NCBI RefSeq assembly: GCF_002844595.1
Contig: NZ_PJNW01000002.1
Coordinates: 868,001 to 932,000 of the forward strand
Direction: 5' to 3'
Origin: Pleomorphomonas diazotrophica
GTDB taxonomy: Bacteria; Pseudomonadota; Alphaproteobacteria; Rhizobiales; Pleomorphomonadaceae
DNA: 64,000 bases
Part shown: positions 52,194-62,094 of the stretch, piece by piece
How the letters are laid out: every line of letters begins with the position of its first letter
Position numbering within the stretch: position 1 is the first letter of the stretch
Made by a program: the position numbers and the translations under genes
Notes under the pieces: generated by a model
Told to the model about the DNA's origin: nothing
What the model saw: the letters and a program-made list of their open reading frames with translations, nothing else
The model's database searches: none

Positions 52194-53224
52194 CGCGCCG
52201 CGTGCTCCCTGCTTTCGGTCTTGATGGCCACGGTCTGCCGATTGGCGCGGAAGTTGGCCATGGCCGCCTGGCTGGCGGGCGACTGGACGATCAGGATGAT
52301 CAGGATGATCGCCGCCTTGATGATGAGGTTGAACTCCGGCGGGAAGCCCGCCATCAGGATGCCGGTGTTGAGCGACTGGATGATCATGGCGCCCATCAGC
52401 GAGCCGACGAGCGAGAAGCGACCGCCGAGCAGCGACGTGCCGCCGATGACCACCGCCAGGATGGCGTCCATTTCCAGCCAGAGACCGGCGTTGTTGGCGT
52501 CGGCGCCCTTGATGTCGGCGGCGGCGATGACGCCGGCCGTTGCCGCGCAAAGCCCGGACACCGCGTAGACGGCGAGCAGGATGACGCGGGAATTGACGCC
52601 GGAGAGCGTGGACGCCCGCCGGTTGACGCCGATCGCCTCGATCAGGAGGCCGAGCGCCGAACGCCGGACCACCAGGATCGCCAGGATCGCGACGACAACC
52701 CAGATGATCACCGGCATGGGCAGGCTGAGGAACGAGCCGGAGCCGACGAAAATCAGTTCCGGCTTGTCGTTGAAGGTCAGGATGACGCCCTCGGTGATGA
52801 GCTGGGCGATACCACGGCCGGCCACCATCAGGATCAGCGTGGCAATGATCGGCTGGATGTCCAGCAGGGCGACCAGCGCACCGTTCCAGATGCCGCAGGC
52901 GAGGCCCACGAACAGCGCCCCGGCCAGCGTCGCCGGCAACGAGTAGCCGGAGGTGATCAGCGAAGCCGCGACAGCGCCGACAATCGCCATGACCGCACCG
53001 ACCGAGAGGTCGATGCCCTTGGTGGCAATCACCAGCGTCATGCCAATGGCCAGAAGGGTCACCGGCGCGCCGCGATTGAGCACGTCGATCAGCGAGCCGT
53101 AGAGTCGATCGTTCTGGATCTCGATCGAGAAGAAGCCCGGCGAGATGATGGCGTTGAGCGCAAGGATCACCGCCAGGACGATCAGTTGGGGTGTCCGCTC
53201 ACGGATGATGGTAGGAACGGCCAT
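52190..53224 (-). CDS. ytfT: Sugar ABC transporter permease (YtfT type)
   Basis: 344-residue RbsC-family permease. It has GMTLVIATKGIDLSVGAVMAI, LEMDAILAVVIGGTSLLGG and ATLILMVAGRGIAQLITEG; the KGIDLSVG variant of the usual GGIDLS is characteristic of YtfT. ATG 53224 is set by coupling to the ATPase stop (TAATG, one-base overlap); the open frame upstream overlaps the ATPase and is not used. It forms a heteromeric pore with the YjfF-type partner. Confidence 0.91.
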   Translation of the reverse strand: MAVPTIIRERTPQLIVLAVILALNAIISPGFFSIEIQNDRLYGSLIDVLNRGAPVTLLAIGMTLVIATKGIDLSVGAVMAIVGAVAASLITSGYSLPATLAGALFVGLACGIWNGALVALLDIQPIIATLILMVAGRGIAQLITEGVILTFNDKPELIFVGSGSFLSLPMPVIIWVVVAILAILVVRRSALGLLIEAIGVNRRASTLSGVNSRVILLAVYAVSGLCAATAGVIAAADIKGADANNAGLWLEMDAILAVVIGGTSLLGGRFSLVGSLMGAMIIQSLNTGILMAGFPPEFNLIIKAAIILIILIVQSPASQAAMANFRANRQTVAIKTESREHAAR

Positions 53225-54744
53225 TACGCTGCCTCCCCGGTCGCGCCATGCGAAGCGATGGCCTTCATGATGTGGTCGGTGGAAATCTCGTCGCCGGTCA
53301 GCTCGCTGACCATCTTGCGATCCCTCAACACGATGATGCGAGAGGAGTAGCCGACAAGTTCGCCGAGCTCCGACGATATGACCAGCAGCGCCATGCCACG
53401 TTCGCAAAGATCGATGATCAGGCGAATGATTTCGGCGTGGGCGCCGACGTCGATGCCGCGGGTCGGCTCATCGAGGATCAGGAAGCGCGGGTTGGTAGCC
53501 AGCCAGCGGGCCAGCAGCACCTTTTGCTGATTGCCGCCGGACAGGAACTTGATCGGCTTCTCGCGATCGGACGTGCGGATGTCCAGCGCGGCGATATAGC
53601 GGTCGGCGAGCGCCTCCTGCTCGGAGCGGGACAGGGGACGCATCCAGCCACGCTGGGCCTGGAGCGCGAAGATGATGTTCTCCCGCACCGACAGATCGCC
53701 GACGATGCCGTCGGTCTTGCGGTCCTCGGGACAGAAGGCGAAGCCCTGGGAGATCGCCTTGCGGGGCGAGGTCATGTTGACCGGAGCGCCGCCGACGCTG
53801 ATGGTGCCGCTGTCGGCGCGCTCGATGCCGAATACCAACTGCGCCGTTTCCGTGCGTCCTGAGCCGAGCAGGCCGGCAATGCCGACCACTTCGCCCTGGC
53901 GGATGTCGAGGTCGAGCGGATCGACGCTGCCGCGCTTGCCAAGGCCGCGCAGCGAGACCAGCGGTTCGGACTTGGCCGTGTTGGGGTCGATCGTGCGCTT
54001 GATATCGGCCTCGAGCTGGCGACCGAGCATCATGGAGACCAGCTTCAGACGATCAAGACCGGCCACCGGCACTGTGTCGATCAGCCGGCCGTTGCGCAGC
54101 ACCGTGATGCTGTCGGCGATCTCGTAGACCTGATCGAGAAAGTGGCTGATGAAGATGATGCCCATGCCCCGCGCCCGAAGCTGCCGGACCACGGCAAACA
54201 GCATCTCGACCTCGTGGGCGTCGAGACTGGCGGTGGGCTCGTCGAGCACCAACACCTTGCCGGAGATGTCGACGGCGCGGGCGATGGCGACAACCTGCTG
54301 AATGGCCACCGAGAAATTGGCGAGCGGCGCGGTGACGTCGATATCGAGGCCGTAAGTATCGAGGATGGCCCGCGAGCGACGGTTCATCTCGCGCACGTCG
54401 GTCAGGCCGAACCGTTTGGGCTGGCGTCCGAGGAACAGGTTCTCCGCCACGGTCAGGTTGGTCAGGAGGTTGACCTCCTGGTAGACGGTGCCGATGCCGA
54501 GCTTCTGGGCGTCGACGACGTCGCGCGGGTGGATAGGCGTCCCCTCAAGCAGGACCTCGCCTTCGTCTCGACGATATGCGCCCGTGATGATCTTGATGAG
54601 GGTCGACTTGCCCGCGCCGTTCTCACCGAGAAGGGCGTGCACTTCACCGGCCTGCAGCGTGAAATCGACATTCTCGAGCGCGGATACGCCGAGAAAGGCC
54701 TTGCTGACTCCGCGTACGGATAGCAGCGGCTGAGCGTTCGCCAT
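53224..54744 (-). CDS. ytfR: Sugar ABC transporter ATP-binding protein (YtfR type)
   Basis: 506-residue double ATPase. Walker A GENGAGKST in the first half, FSVAIQQVVAIARAVD as its signature, and in the second GIAGLLGSGRTETAQL and LSGGNQQKVLLARWLA with FLILDEPTRGIDVGAHAE. It energises the YtfT/YjfF permeases. It starts 156 nt after the binding-protein stop. The sequence and pairing with two different permeases identify the YtfQRT-YjfF system. Confidence 0.92.
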   Translation of the reverse strand: MANAQPLLSVRGVSKAFLGVSALENVDFTLQAGEVHALLGENGAGKSTLIKIITGAYRRDEGEVLLEGTPIHPRDVVDAQKLGIGTVYQEVNLLTNLTVAENLFLGRQPKRFGLTDVREMNRRSRAILDTYGLDIDVTAPLANFSVAIQQVVAIARAVDISGKVLVLDEPTASLDAHEVEMLFAVVRQLRARGMGIIFISHFLDQVYEIADSITVLRNGRLIDTVPVAGLDRLKLVSMMLGRQLEADIKRTIDPNTAKSEPLVSLRGLGKRGSVDPLDLDIRQGEVVGIAGLLGSGRTETAQLVFGIERADSGTISVGGAPVNMTSPRKAISQGFAFCPEDRKTDGIVGDLSVRENIIFALQAQRGWMRPLSRSEQEALADRYIAALDIRTSDREKPIKFLSGGNQQKVLLARWLATNPRFLILDEPTRGIDVGAHAEIIRLIIDLCERGMALLVISSELGELVGYSSRIIVLRDRKMVSELTGDEISTDHIMKAIASHGATGEAA

Positions 54745-54900
54745 GATAGCTGGTCCAACTATTGCCGATCAAAGAAACGGGCCGCCCTCCGATGCGGCGG
54801 CCTCACCCCAAGGGACAAGCCCGCCGGCAGCCGGAAAAAGCGGCCCGGCAATGAAGGAGAACGCCGCCCGTTCGGAAAGGGGCGGCGTTCCGGGTCGGTA

Positions 54901-55857
54901 TCAGTAACCGAGGCCCTTCTTCTCGTCGTAGACCTTCTGCGGGTCATCAGCCGGCGTGTAGAGCTTGGACTCGGTCTGGATCCACTTGGCGGGCTCCTTC
55001 TTGTCCTTGAGATAGGCGTCAAGGGCGTCGAAGGCCGGGCCGGCCATGTTGGGGGTCAGTTCGACGGTGGCGTTGGCTTCACCGGCGATGAAGGCCTGGA
55101 AGATATCCGGAACGGCGTCGATGGAGACGACGAGGATGTCCTTGCCCGGCTTCAGGCCAGCTTCCTTGATCGCCTGGATGGCACCGACGGCCATGTCGTC
55201 GTTGTGAGCATAAAGGGCGCAGATGTTCTTGCCGCCGCCTTCAGCCTTGATGAAGCTTTCCATGACTTCCTTACCCTTGGTGCGGGTGAAGTCACCGGTC
55301 TGGCTGCGGACGATCTTCAGGTTGGCTTTGCCGGCGATGGCTTCGTCAAAGCCCTTCTTGCGGTTGATGGCCGGCGACGAACCCGTCGTGCCCTGAAGCT
55401 CGACGATGTTGCAGGGCTTGTCGCCTACTTCCTTCACGAGCCATTCGCCGGCAACCTTGCCTTCGAAGACCGTATCGGACGTGACGGCAGTGAGATAGAG
55501 GTCCTGGGGAGCGTCGACGGTACGGTCGAGCAGGATCACCGGAATATTGGCTTCCTTGGCTTCCTTGAGGACGGCATCCCAACCGGTGGCGACCACCGGG
55601 GCGATCAGGATCGCGTCCACGCCCTGGGCGATGAACGAGCGAACGGCCTTGATCTGGTTTTCCTGCTTCTGCTGGGCGTCAGCGAACTTCAGGTCGATGC
55701 CGCGCTTCTGAGCTTCGAGCTTGGTGACGCTCGTCTCGGCAGCGCGCCAGCCGGATTCCGAACCGATCTGCGAGAAACCAACGGTCAGCGCAAAGGCGGA
55801 CGAAACGGAAAGAGCCGTCGCAAAGGCGGTCGCGGCGAGCAAATTAAGCGTGCGCAT
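54901..55857 (-). CDS. ytfQ: Galactofuranose/arabinose-type ABC transporter substrate-binding protein (YtfQ type)
   Basis: 318-residue periplasmic binding protein. Signal peptide residues 1-23 (LLAATAFATALSVSSAFA). The mature start LTVGFSQIGSESGWRAAET, then DAQQKQENQIKAVRSFIAQG and DAILIAPVVATGWDAVLKEA closely resemble E. coli YtfQ as I recall it. ATG 55857 follows GGAGGAGAG; a GTG four codons upstream lies inside that ribosome site. It heads the importer operon. Substrate L-arabinose or galactose in furanose form is inferred from the araDA and galKT neighbours. Confidence 0.93.
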   Translation of the reverse strand: MRTLNLLAATAFATALSVSSAFALTVGFSQIGSESGWRAAETSVTKLEAQKRGIDLKFADAQQKQENQIKAVRSFIAQGVDAILIAPVVATGWDAVLKEAKEANIPVILLDRTVDAPQDLYLTAVTSDTVFEGKVAGEWLVKEVGDKPCNIVELQGTTGSSPAINRKKGFDEAIAGKANLKIVRSQTGDFTRTKGKEVMESFIKAEGGGKNICALYAHNDDMAVGAIQAIKEAGLKPGKDILVVSIDAVPDIFQAFIAGEANATVELTPNMAGPAFDALDAYLKDKKEPAKWIQTESKLYTPADDPQKVYDEKKGLGY

Positions 55858-56425
55858 TCTCTCCTCCACATTTGTTCCGGGAGCGGCCGGAAAGACCTCG
55901 TATTACTCCCCGGACGCCGGCCTCCACACCGGCTGAGGGCAAGTTAACCCAGAGGGCTTTTTCACAAAAGAGACAAATCGGTCTCCTTCATGGAATATTC
56001 TGCTGATCCGCAGGAAACATGGACCTATACTAAGGTATTATATCCGGGTCCGGCGCACGGTTTTTCACGGCTCTTCTGGTGAAAAGACAACCAGATCACA
56101 GCCCGCGCGTTTGATGACCGTTCCCGTCCAGTTTTTGACTACTAAAGTTGTATCGTTTTCTTAAGTATGACAATTGCACCGGGGCAGCGACCAACTCTCT
56201 TGAAAAGTCTGGATCATTCGGCCTGCAGCGCGGAGTCGCCGGATTTCACGGCCCGCCGTGCTCGGACATGTGAATGGAGAAAATCGCATATTCTCCTTGC
56301 ATACGATCATACGTTCCAGAAACACGTAGTTTCGATGGATTTGGTTCCCGTAGCCAAATCCTTGCGCCCGTCGGCCAAGGCTTCCGTCCATGTCCATGAC
56401 CCGGAAGATCCGTCGGGACGGCCTC
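55858..56425. promoter_or_regulatory. 568-nt intergenic region upstream of ytfQ-like operon
   Basis: No convincing gene on either strand. A perfect TATAAT on the minus strand (56037-56042) is the best -10 candidate for the importer operon, but its -35 is weak (TGAAAA-like), as expected for an activator-dependent promoter. The rest, especially 56090-56330, is AT-richer than average and I see nothing further in it. Confidence 0.4.
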
Positions 56426-57136
56426 TCATCCCGGCGATGACGAGCAAGGACCAAAAACTTCGACGAAGCTCTCCCTAAGGGCGAGATCCGCGTCCTCCAT
56501 GGTTACCGGCAGACCGAGATCGACAAGGCTGGTGACGCCGTGCCCACGGATGCCGCAGGGCACTATGCCCGAAAAGTGGTCGAGATCCGGCTCCACGTTG
56601 AGGCTGATGCCGTGGAAGGTGATCCAGCGACGGACGCGGATGCCGATGGCGGCGATCTTGTCCTCGACACCGTCTCCCTTGTCCGGTCGTCGAACCCAGA
56701 CACCGACGCGATCTTCCCGTCTCTCGCCCCGCACATTGAAAGCGGCGAGCGCGCCGATGATCCAGCGCTCCAGGGCTGCCACAAAGGCCCTAACATCCTT
56801 TCCGCGACGATCGAGATCGAGCATGACATAGGCTACACGCTGGCCGGGGCCGTGATAGGTGTATTGTCCGCCTCGCCCGGTCGGGTAAACGGGAAAGCGG
56901 TCAGGCTCGACGAGGTCGCTTGCGTCGGCGCTGGTCCCGGCCGTGTAGAGGGGAGGGTGCTCGACCAGCCAGACGAGTTCCGGCGCCCGTCCCTCGGCAA
57001 TGGCGGCGACGCGTGCCTCCATGAAGGCAACGGCGGCGTCATAATCGGTGAGCCCCGGCTCGACGCACCATTCAACCGGCGGCGAACCGGGGATGGCGTG
57101 CATATCCGTCCTGATTTCGGAACGCTCATTAACCAT
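56426..57136 (-). CDS. lipB: Octanoyl-[acyl-carrier-protein]:protein N-octanoyltransferase
   Basis: 236-residue LipB. It moves octanoate from ACP to the lipoyl domains of 2-oxoacid dehydrogenases. [20 protein letters not shown] is the LipB signature, Lys lies in [13 protein letters not shown], and the nucleophilic Cys lies in [15 protein letters not shown] normal-length enzyme, divergent from the FliN-like gene with 118 nt between. The ATG at 57136 is used; a Met 12 codons inward (MHAIPG) is an alternative. Confidence 0.96.
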   Translation of the reverse strand: MVNERSEIRTDMHAIPGSPPVEWCVEPGLTDYDAAVAFMEARVAAIAEGRAPELVWLVEHPPLYTAGTSADASDLVEPDRFPVYPTGRGGQYTYHGPGQRVAYVMLDLDRRGKDVRAFVAALERWIIGALAAFNVRGERREDRVGVWVRRPDKGDGVEDKIAAIGIRVRRWITFHGISLNVEPDLDHFSGIVPCGIRGHGVTSLVDLGLPVTMEDADLALRESFVEVFGPCSSSPG

Positions 57137-57254
57137 TCGGTAACCTTATGCCGCAAACACTCAGCGGACGACGACGCGTCGGCTTGCCGCTTCGTGTTCC
57201 GGGTGGCACCGGCAGTCGTTGAGGCGCCCGCCGGCGAGACGGAAGATAGGACCG

Positions 57255-57521
57255 ATGGCAAGTTTGGAGAAGATCAAAGTCGAGATCTCTGTCGTGCTCG
57301 GTGGACAGACCATGCCCATCCATCAGCTTCTGCGCATGGGCCGCGGCGCCGTCATCGAACTGGACCACTCGGCTGACGACGACGTCGATATCCTCGCCAA
57401 CAACCTGCCCGTTGCGAAGGGGCAGGTGGTCCTGAAGGGTGACCGCGTCACGGTGTCGATCACCGAGGTGCTGGCTCGCCCTGCATCTTACCGACGCCTC
57501 GACGACGTGGTGAAGATCTGA
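57255..57521 (+). CDS. fliN: FliN-like (SpoA-domain) flagellar motor switch protein, short
   Basis: 88-residue protein consisting almost only of a SpoA/SPOA surface domain: IKVEISVVLGGQTMPIHQLL, RMGRGAVIEL, VDILANNLPVAKGQVVLKGD and VSITEVLAR, which matches FliN C-terminal sequences. It lacks the N-terminal extension of typical alphaproteobacterial FliN. FliN forms the C-ring with FliM and FliG. Here it stands alone, between lipB and tRNA-Leu, with no other flagellar gene in the window. It could be the sole FliN of the cell or a paralogue. Confidence 0.88.
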   Translation: MASLEKIKVEISVVLGGQTMPIHQLLRMGRGAVIELDHSADDDVDILANNLPVAKGQVVLKGDRVTVSITEVLARPASYRRLDDVVKI

Positions 57522-57648
57522 AGATTTTTCCCTGTATTCTGGCGTTTTTCCGATGCTGGCAAAATTCTTCTTGCCTCCCTCTTGTGCCCCGGGGAATCTC
57601 TTGCTAGATACCCGGCGCCGGCCCGGAAGGGGCGGCAACTACCAAGAT

Positions 57649-57733
57649 GCGGTCGTGGCGGAATTGGTAGACGCGCAGCGTTGAGGTCGCTGTGTCGCAA
57701 GACGTGGAAGTTCGAGTCTTCTCGACCGCACCA
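57649..57733 (+). tRNA. tRNA-Leu(GAG)
   Basis: 85-nt class II tRNA with encoded CCA. Acceptor GCGGTCG / CGACCGC pairs fully, the D-loop holds GGTAGACGCG, the anticodon stem-loop is CAGCG-TTGAGGT-CGCTG (anticodon GAG, reading CUC/CUU), and the T-loop is AGTTCGAGTCT. A strong terminator follows 3 nt after CCA. Confidence 0.96.
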
Positions 57734-57736
57734 TCT

Positions 57737-57770
57737 AAAAAAGCCGGGCTCTCAAGCGCCCGGCTTTTTT
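57737..57770. terminator. Bidirectional terminator between tRNA-Leu and chemotaxis receptor
   Basis: AAAAAAGCCGGGC - loop - GCCCGGCTTTTTT. The A-tract/T-tract symmetry makes it functional in both directions, ending the tRNA transcript and the convergent receptor gene. Confidence 0.9.
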
Positions 57771-57786
57771 GCATTTATTCCCCTTG

Positions 57787-59841
57787 TCAGCTCGCCCGCA
57801 ATCCGGCGAGCACCTCGGCCACTTGTGTCTTCAAGCGATCGATCTGTTCGCCGAGGCTCGAAGCGGCCCCTTTGACTTCCGACGAGGCTTGCGAGGTCTC
57901 CCGGGCGGCCAAGGCCACGCCGGCGATGTTGGCATCGACTTCTCGCGTCGACTGGAAGGCGATTGCCACCGCTCTCGCCACCTCGGATGTAGCCGCCTCC
58001 TGCTCGGCCACCGCGGCGGCGATTCCGGTGGATGTGTGTCCGATGTTCCGAACCTGGGAGGCGATCGCGTTGATGGCGTCGGCGGACGTCCGGGTTGCCG
58101 ATTGAATTGTGGTCGCCTGCGAGGAGATCTCAGAGGTGGCGCGCGCGGTCTGCTCGGCGAGTTGCTTCACTTCCTGCGCGACCACGGCAAAGCCTCGTCC
58201 GGCTTCGCCGGCCCGGGCCGCTTCGATTGTGGCATTCAGAGCCAGCAGGTTGGTCCTGGCGGCAATGTCGCTGATCAGTGTGACGACGGTTCCGATTTGC
58301 GCCGCAGATTCGGCAAGCCCGAGCACCCCTCTGGCCGTTTCGTCGGCCATCCCGACTGCCGCGGTCGCCGCTTCGGTCGACACCTCGACCTGTCGGCCGA
58401 TTTCCCGCACCGACGCAGCGAGTTCCTCGGCGGCGCCGGCGGCTGACTGAACCCCTGACGCTGCGAAACCGGCAGCCCTGACAACGGCGGTCGACTGGTT
58501 GGACGTTTCCTCGGCACCGGCCGCGAGGGTGTTCGCCGATGCTTCCAGTTGCTGGCTCGCCGCGCCAAGCGTCGAGACGACCACGCCGATCGTCGCCTCG
58601 AAACCGTCAGCGAGTTGCAGCATTTCCTTGGTCTTTCTCAGCGCCACCGCCCGCTTGGTCTCCTCCTGTTCGGCGCGAAGCTGACTGGCTTCCAGCAGTG
58701 CGTTCCTGAAGTCGGATGTCGCCCCGAACAACTCACCGATCTCATCTTTGCGCTTCGGAACCAAAATCTCATTGCCAAGGTCGCCGCCGGCGAGCGAGCG
58801 AGTAATCCGCGTCAGCCGCGCCAATGGTTTCGCCAAGCCGAAATGAATGACCCCCGCCGTAACCAAGACGATGATCAGCGCAGCGGAGAGCGCCAGCAGC
58901 GCCCACGCGAGCGACCGATTTGCCTCGTCCAGCCGTTTGGCAGTCTGACTCGAAATATGTTCGCCCAAGGCCGATTGGACCCCGGCAAGCATGTCGACGG
59001 CTTCGGTCGCCTGCGCAAACCATTCGGGAGCGGGCAGGGTGGCGGGAACTCCACGTGTCAGGGCGGAGTAGACGGACTTGCGAGTGTTCTCAAAGCGGCC
59101 GAAAACCGCCTCGTTGGCGTCTTGTGCGCGCGACCAGAGCGGTCCGTCGATCAGTTCCAGTCGTGAGTAAGCCGCCTCCCATGCCGACATGACGTGACCG
59201 CGGTATTGGGCCAACTGCGCCAGTTCGTCCGGACTCGCAGAACGACCGGCCGAAAGAATGCCGTTGAGCATGCCCCGCTCGCGCGCCACATACTCGCCGG
59301 CCTCCCATATCTGTCGGCGCGCTTCGGTGGCCCGCGCAAGAGACAGACTGATTGTCCCATCTCCTTCGGCCGCGACATGCCGTCCAAGCTCGTCAACCGC
59401 CTCGATGGCAAGGGACTGCGCCGCGAACCAACGCGCACCTATGTCGGAAGGAGGTTTCGTCCCGGCTGATGTTGCGTCGTAAATCTGCTTGCGCAGGGCA
59501 TCTGCCACCGAGATGACTGATCTCAACTTACTCGCTTGGTCAGGGGTCGCTTTTCCAAGGAGCAGCGCCAGCGCTTCACCGGCTTGCGAGCGACTTTTAC
59601 TCAGTTTTTCCGCAACCGCCTGGCTGAGCTGTCGCCCGGTGGCAACCCCGCTTGTCTGTCCGCGATCCAACGCGAAAGCCGCGGTAATGCTGAGCGTCTG
59701 ATCTTGCACAATCTGCGACTGAAGAATTGCGGTGGCGCTGGATTTCGCTTCGATTGCAGATACAAGGGACTCCCTTACTTCCGCAGCCAGCAGGACGGTC
59801 ATCGCGGCAAACGTCAGGTATAGCTTCCAGCGGATTTGCAT
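57787..59841 (-). CDS. Methyl-accepting chemotaxis protein
   Basis: 684-residue receptor. Membrane segments lie at about residues 5-22 and 310-335, enclosing a large, mainly helical periplasmic sensor of nitrate/nitrite-sensor-like (NIT-type) appearance. A HAMP segment follows ([20 protein letters not shown]). The C-terminal signalling domain has the hairpin signature [20 protein letters not shown] and [19 protein letters not shown] 59841 follows AAGGTGGCAGG; an upstream in-frame ATG is rejected for lack of a ribosome site. The sensed ligand is unknown. No CheB/CheR-binding pentapeptide is present at the C-terminus (it ends [11 protein letters not shown]). Confidence 0.93.
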   Translation of the reverse strand: MQIRWKLYLTFAAMTVLLAAEVRESLVSAIEAKSSATAILQSQIVQDQTLSITAAFALDRGQTSGVATGRQLSQAVAEKLSKSRSQAGEALALLLGKATPDQASKLRSVISVADALRKQIYDATSAGTKPPSDIGARWFAAQSLAIEAVDELGRHVAAEGDGTISLSLARATEARRQIWEAGEYVARERGMLNGILSAGRSASPDELAQLAQYRGHVMSAWEAAYSRLELIDGPLWSRAQDANEAVFGRFENTRKSVYSALTRGVPATLPAPEWFAQATEAVDMLAGVQSALGEHISSQTAKRLDEANRSLAWALLALSAALIIVLVTAGVIHFGLAKPLARLTRITRSLAGGDLGNEILVPKRKDEIGELFGATSDFRNALLEASQLRAEQEETKRAVALRKTKEMLQLADGFEATIGVVVSTLGAASQQLEASANTLAAGAEETSNQSTAVVRAAGFAASGVQSAAGAAEELAASVREIGRQVEVSTEAATAAVGMADETARGVLGLAESAAQIGTVVTLISDIAARTNLLALNATIEAARAGEAGRGFAVVAQEVKQLAEQTARATSEISSQATTIQSATRTSADAINAIASQVRNIGHTSTGIAAAVAEQEAATSEVARAVAIAFQSTREVDANIAGVALAARETSQASSEVKGAASSLGEQIDRLKTQVAEVLAGLRAS

Positions 59842-60328
59842 CCTGCCACCTTTGCATTTCAGAGAGAATGGAAGCCACAGCCAAGGCAAATTCCGCAAGT
59901 CTTAGGGTGACCTGCATGCACGGCTCGTGCGCTCTTAGAAAAGAGATTGCATAAACTTCTTAAGCGCACGTTTATAGGGTAGTAAGCACAGCAACTCGGC
60001 AGCGATTTTTCCTAGGTATATTTTGCGAGGAAGCGCCAAATCATGAGAGCGTGCTCGCTCCATCGAATCAAATGGATTTCGAGGCGACACATGGGGAGCT
60101 GGCAAGTGAAGATGGCACCATGGCGTCCGTGCCGCCGCGCGCGAGACTCATTGTGTTAAGTCAGGCCTGTTCATCACCCCCCTGCCAAATACACCAAGCC
60201 CAATTGTAAAATATTAAATAACTCAGCACCCACTTATAAAGTATGCTTGTTGCGGTTGTAGTTTTTTGTATTCATCGACTCAAATGCGGCGCGTCGAAGG
60301 TCGCGAAGGCGCAGCGAGAGGTGAGCAA
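59842..60328. promoter_or_regulatory. 487-nt divergent region between chemotaxis receptor and GGDEF/EAL gene
   Basis: No credible gene. An AT-rich stretch at about 60195-60270 (TGTAAAATATTAAATAAC, then CTTATAAAGTATG) probably holds the promoter of the GGDEF/EAL gene; the receptor-proximal part is also AT-rich around 59940-60020. No clear flagellar sigma-28 or sigma-54 motif was found. Confidence 0.4.
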
Positions 60329-61894
60329 ATGCGGCTTTTGAGGGCGGGACGAGCAGCCCGAGATGCAGCAACCCTCGTTGTCATCGGCATCTTGCTTTTT
60401 GTCGGCTTCCGCTGGTTCAACGTCTACGAGACATTCGTTGCTTTCCTGAGAGAGCATGAGTTCATTCAGCTCGACGAAGTGCTGATGGCACTGTTGATAA
60501 CGGGACTCCTGGGCTTCGTCTTCGGCTATCGGCGCCTTCGCGATCTGCAAGAAGAAGTGGCCCATCGGAGCCGTGCCGAACGGGATGTGTCCTGGATTGC
60601 AGCGCACGATCCGTTGACTCGCCTTCCCAATCGGGTCGGGCTCAAGCAGGAGGTTGAGCGCCTAAGGGCGGGCGACAAGGCCGGCAAACCTCACATGGCC
60701 ATGGTGATCGACGTCCAGGGGTTCAGGAACATCAACGACATCTATGGAAATGAAGCAGGCGACGAGATCCTGGTGGCCATCGCGGACAGGCTGCGTGAGA
60801 TTTTTGTCGGCTGCTATCTGTTCAGGCTCGGCGGCGACCAGTTCTATGCCGCGCTGGAAAGCACACAAACGAAGGATTGGGAAAAGCTCGCCCGCCGGGC
60901 CATCAAGCAAATATCGACGCCCATCCTGGTCAACGAACGCTATTACGAGGTATCCGCCTACATCGGAATGGCGCGCTACCCGGATGACGCCGCGAACATC
61001 AAGTATCTTCTCAGGTGCGCTCTCTCGGCGGTCTCGTCCGCAAAACGGGAGCACTCCGGCGAGCCGAAGTGGTTTGACCCAGCCATTGACGAGGCGACAG
61101 CCAAATACGCGGAACTCGACAGGCAGCTGCGTGCGGCGCTCAAGTCGGGAGAGGTGAAGCCCTACTATCAGCCGATGATCGACCTGACATCGGGCCGCAT
61201 CGTCGGCTTTGAGGCGCTCGCACGCTGGCGCCGGTCCGACGGCACCTTCATTCCGCCGTCCGAGTTCATAACGCTCGCCGAAGAGACGGGTATGATCGGC
61301 GAGTTGTCTGAAGTGCTTTTCCGTCAGGCCTGTCTGGACGCCGCCAAATGGCCCCGGACGATCCGGTTGTCGTTCAACGTATCACCCGCCCAGTTCAGCA
61401 GCCGCAGTTTTGGGAGGAAGATGCTTGAGACGCTGGCCGAGACAGGGCTTTCGCCACAACAGCTCGAAGTCGAAGTGACCGAGTCGATGTTCGTGAAGGA
61501 TGTGCAACTCGTATCTGCGTTGCTCGAGGAACTAAGGGAGGCTGGTGTCCACATCGCCATTGATGATTTCGGCACCGGCTATTCCAGTCTGTCGCAACTG
61601 TCGCGGCTGAGATTCGACAAGCTCAAGATCGACCGCAGCTTCGTGTCGTCGTTCCTGGACGATGCGCGCCAAGCCATGATCATCAGGGCGATGATCGGAC
61701 TGGGACGTGGCTTGGGCATGAAGACCATAGCCGAGGGCATCGAGGAGGCGTCTCAGGCGGAAACGCTGCAACTGCTGGGCTGCCATCAAGGGCAGGGGTT
61801 CCTGTTCAGTCGCGCCGTTCCGGCCGAGCAGGCGGCCACCATGCTTCAAATGACCTGGCCGGTAAAGCCGGAAGGCAACACCGCTGTCAACTGA
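60329..61894 (+). CDS. Membrane GGDEF (degenerate)-EAL cyclic-di-GMP protein
   Basis: 521-residue inner-membrane protein. Two N-terminal helices (about 12-30 and 50-68), a short linker, a GGDEF domain whose signature is GGDQF instead of GGDEF (RLGGDQFYAALE), and an EAL domain with EALARWR, NVSPAQF, EVTES, IDDFGTGYSSLSQL, LKIDRSFV, AEGIEE and QGFLF, i.e. all phosphodiesterase residues. The likely role is c-di-GMP hydrolysis, with the GGDQF domain inactive or GTP-sensing. ATG 60329 has GAGAGGTGAG upstream and is preferred over the TTG at 60266. Confidence 0.92.
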   Translation: MRLLRAGRAARDAATLVVIGILLFVGFRWFNVYETFVAFLREHEFIQLDEVLMALLITGLLGFVFGYRRLRDLQEEVAHRSRAERDVSWIAAHDPLTRLPNRVGLKQEVERLRAGDKAGKPHMAMVIDVQGFRNINDIYGNEAGDEILVAIADRLREIFVGCYLFRLGGDQFYAALESTQTKDWEKLARRAIKQISTPILVNERYYEVSAYIGMARYPDDAANIKYLLRCALSAVSSAKREHSGEPKWFDPAIDEATAKYAELDRQLRAALKSGEVKPYYQPMIDLTSGRIVGFEALARWRRSDGTFIPPSEFITLAEETGMIGELSEVLFRQACLDAAKWPRTIRLSFNVSPAQFSSRSFGRKMLETLAETGLSPQQLEVEVTESMFVKDVQLVSALLEELREAGVHIAIDDFGTGYSSLSQLSRLRFDKLKIDRSFVSSFLDDARQAMIIRAMIGLGRGLGMKTIAEGIEEASQAETLQLLGCHQGQGFLFSRAVPAEQAATMLQMTWPVKPEGNTAVN

Positions 61895-62094
61895 ATCAAG
61901 GCGTGCCGGAAAGGCGAGCGAACGTCGGAGCGAGTTGTTGGCGACGGCGTCGAGGATCATCGCCCTCTGTCCGCCGCGTCGGAATTTCTTCCTTGCGCCG
62001 TAGGGTTTGTCGGCCTTAACTCCGGCGCGGCGGTGCCAACCGTCGCCGTCGATTCAATCCTGTTCGCCACCTCGAGATCCACGGGAGACGCGCC

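Noticed and set aside
55990-56045. AraC-type half-sites upstream of ytfQ (TCCATG next to TTAGTATAGG)
   Set aside because: The internal spacing is two bases short and the second half-site is missing.
56161-56478. Overlapping 97- and 103-codon open frames on both strands upstream of ytfQ
   Set aside because: Neither has a ribosome site or recognisable motifs, and they mask each other; treated as non-coding.
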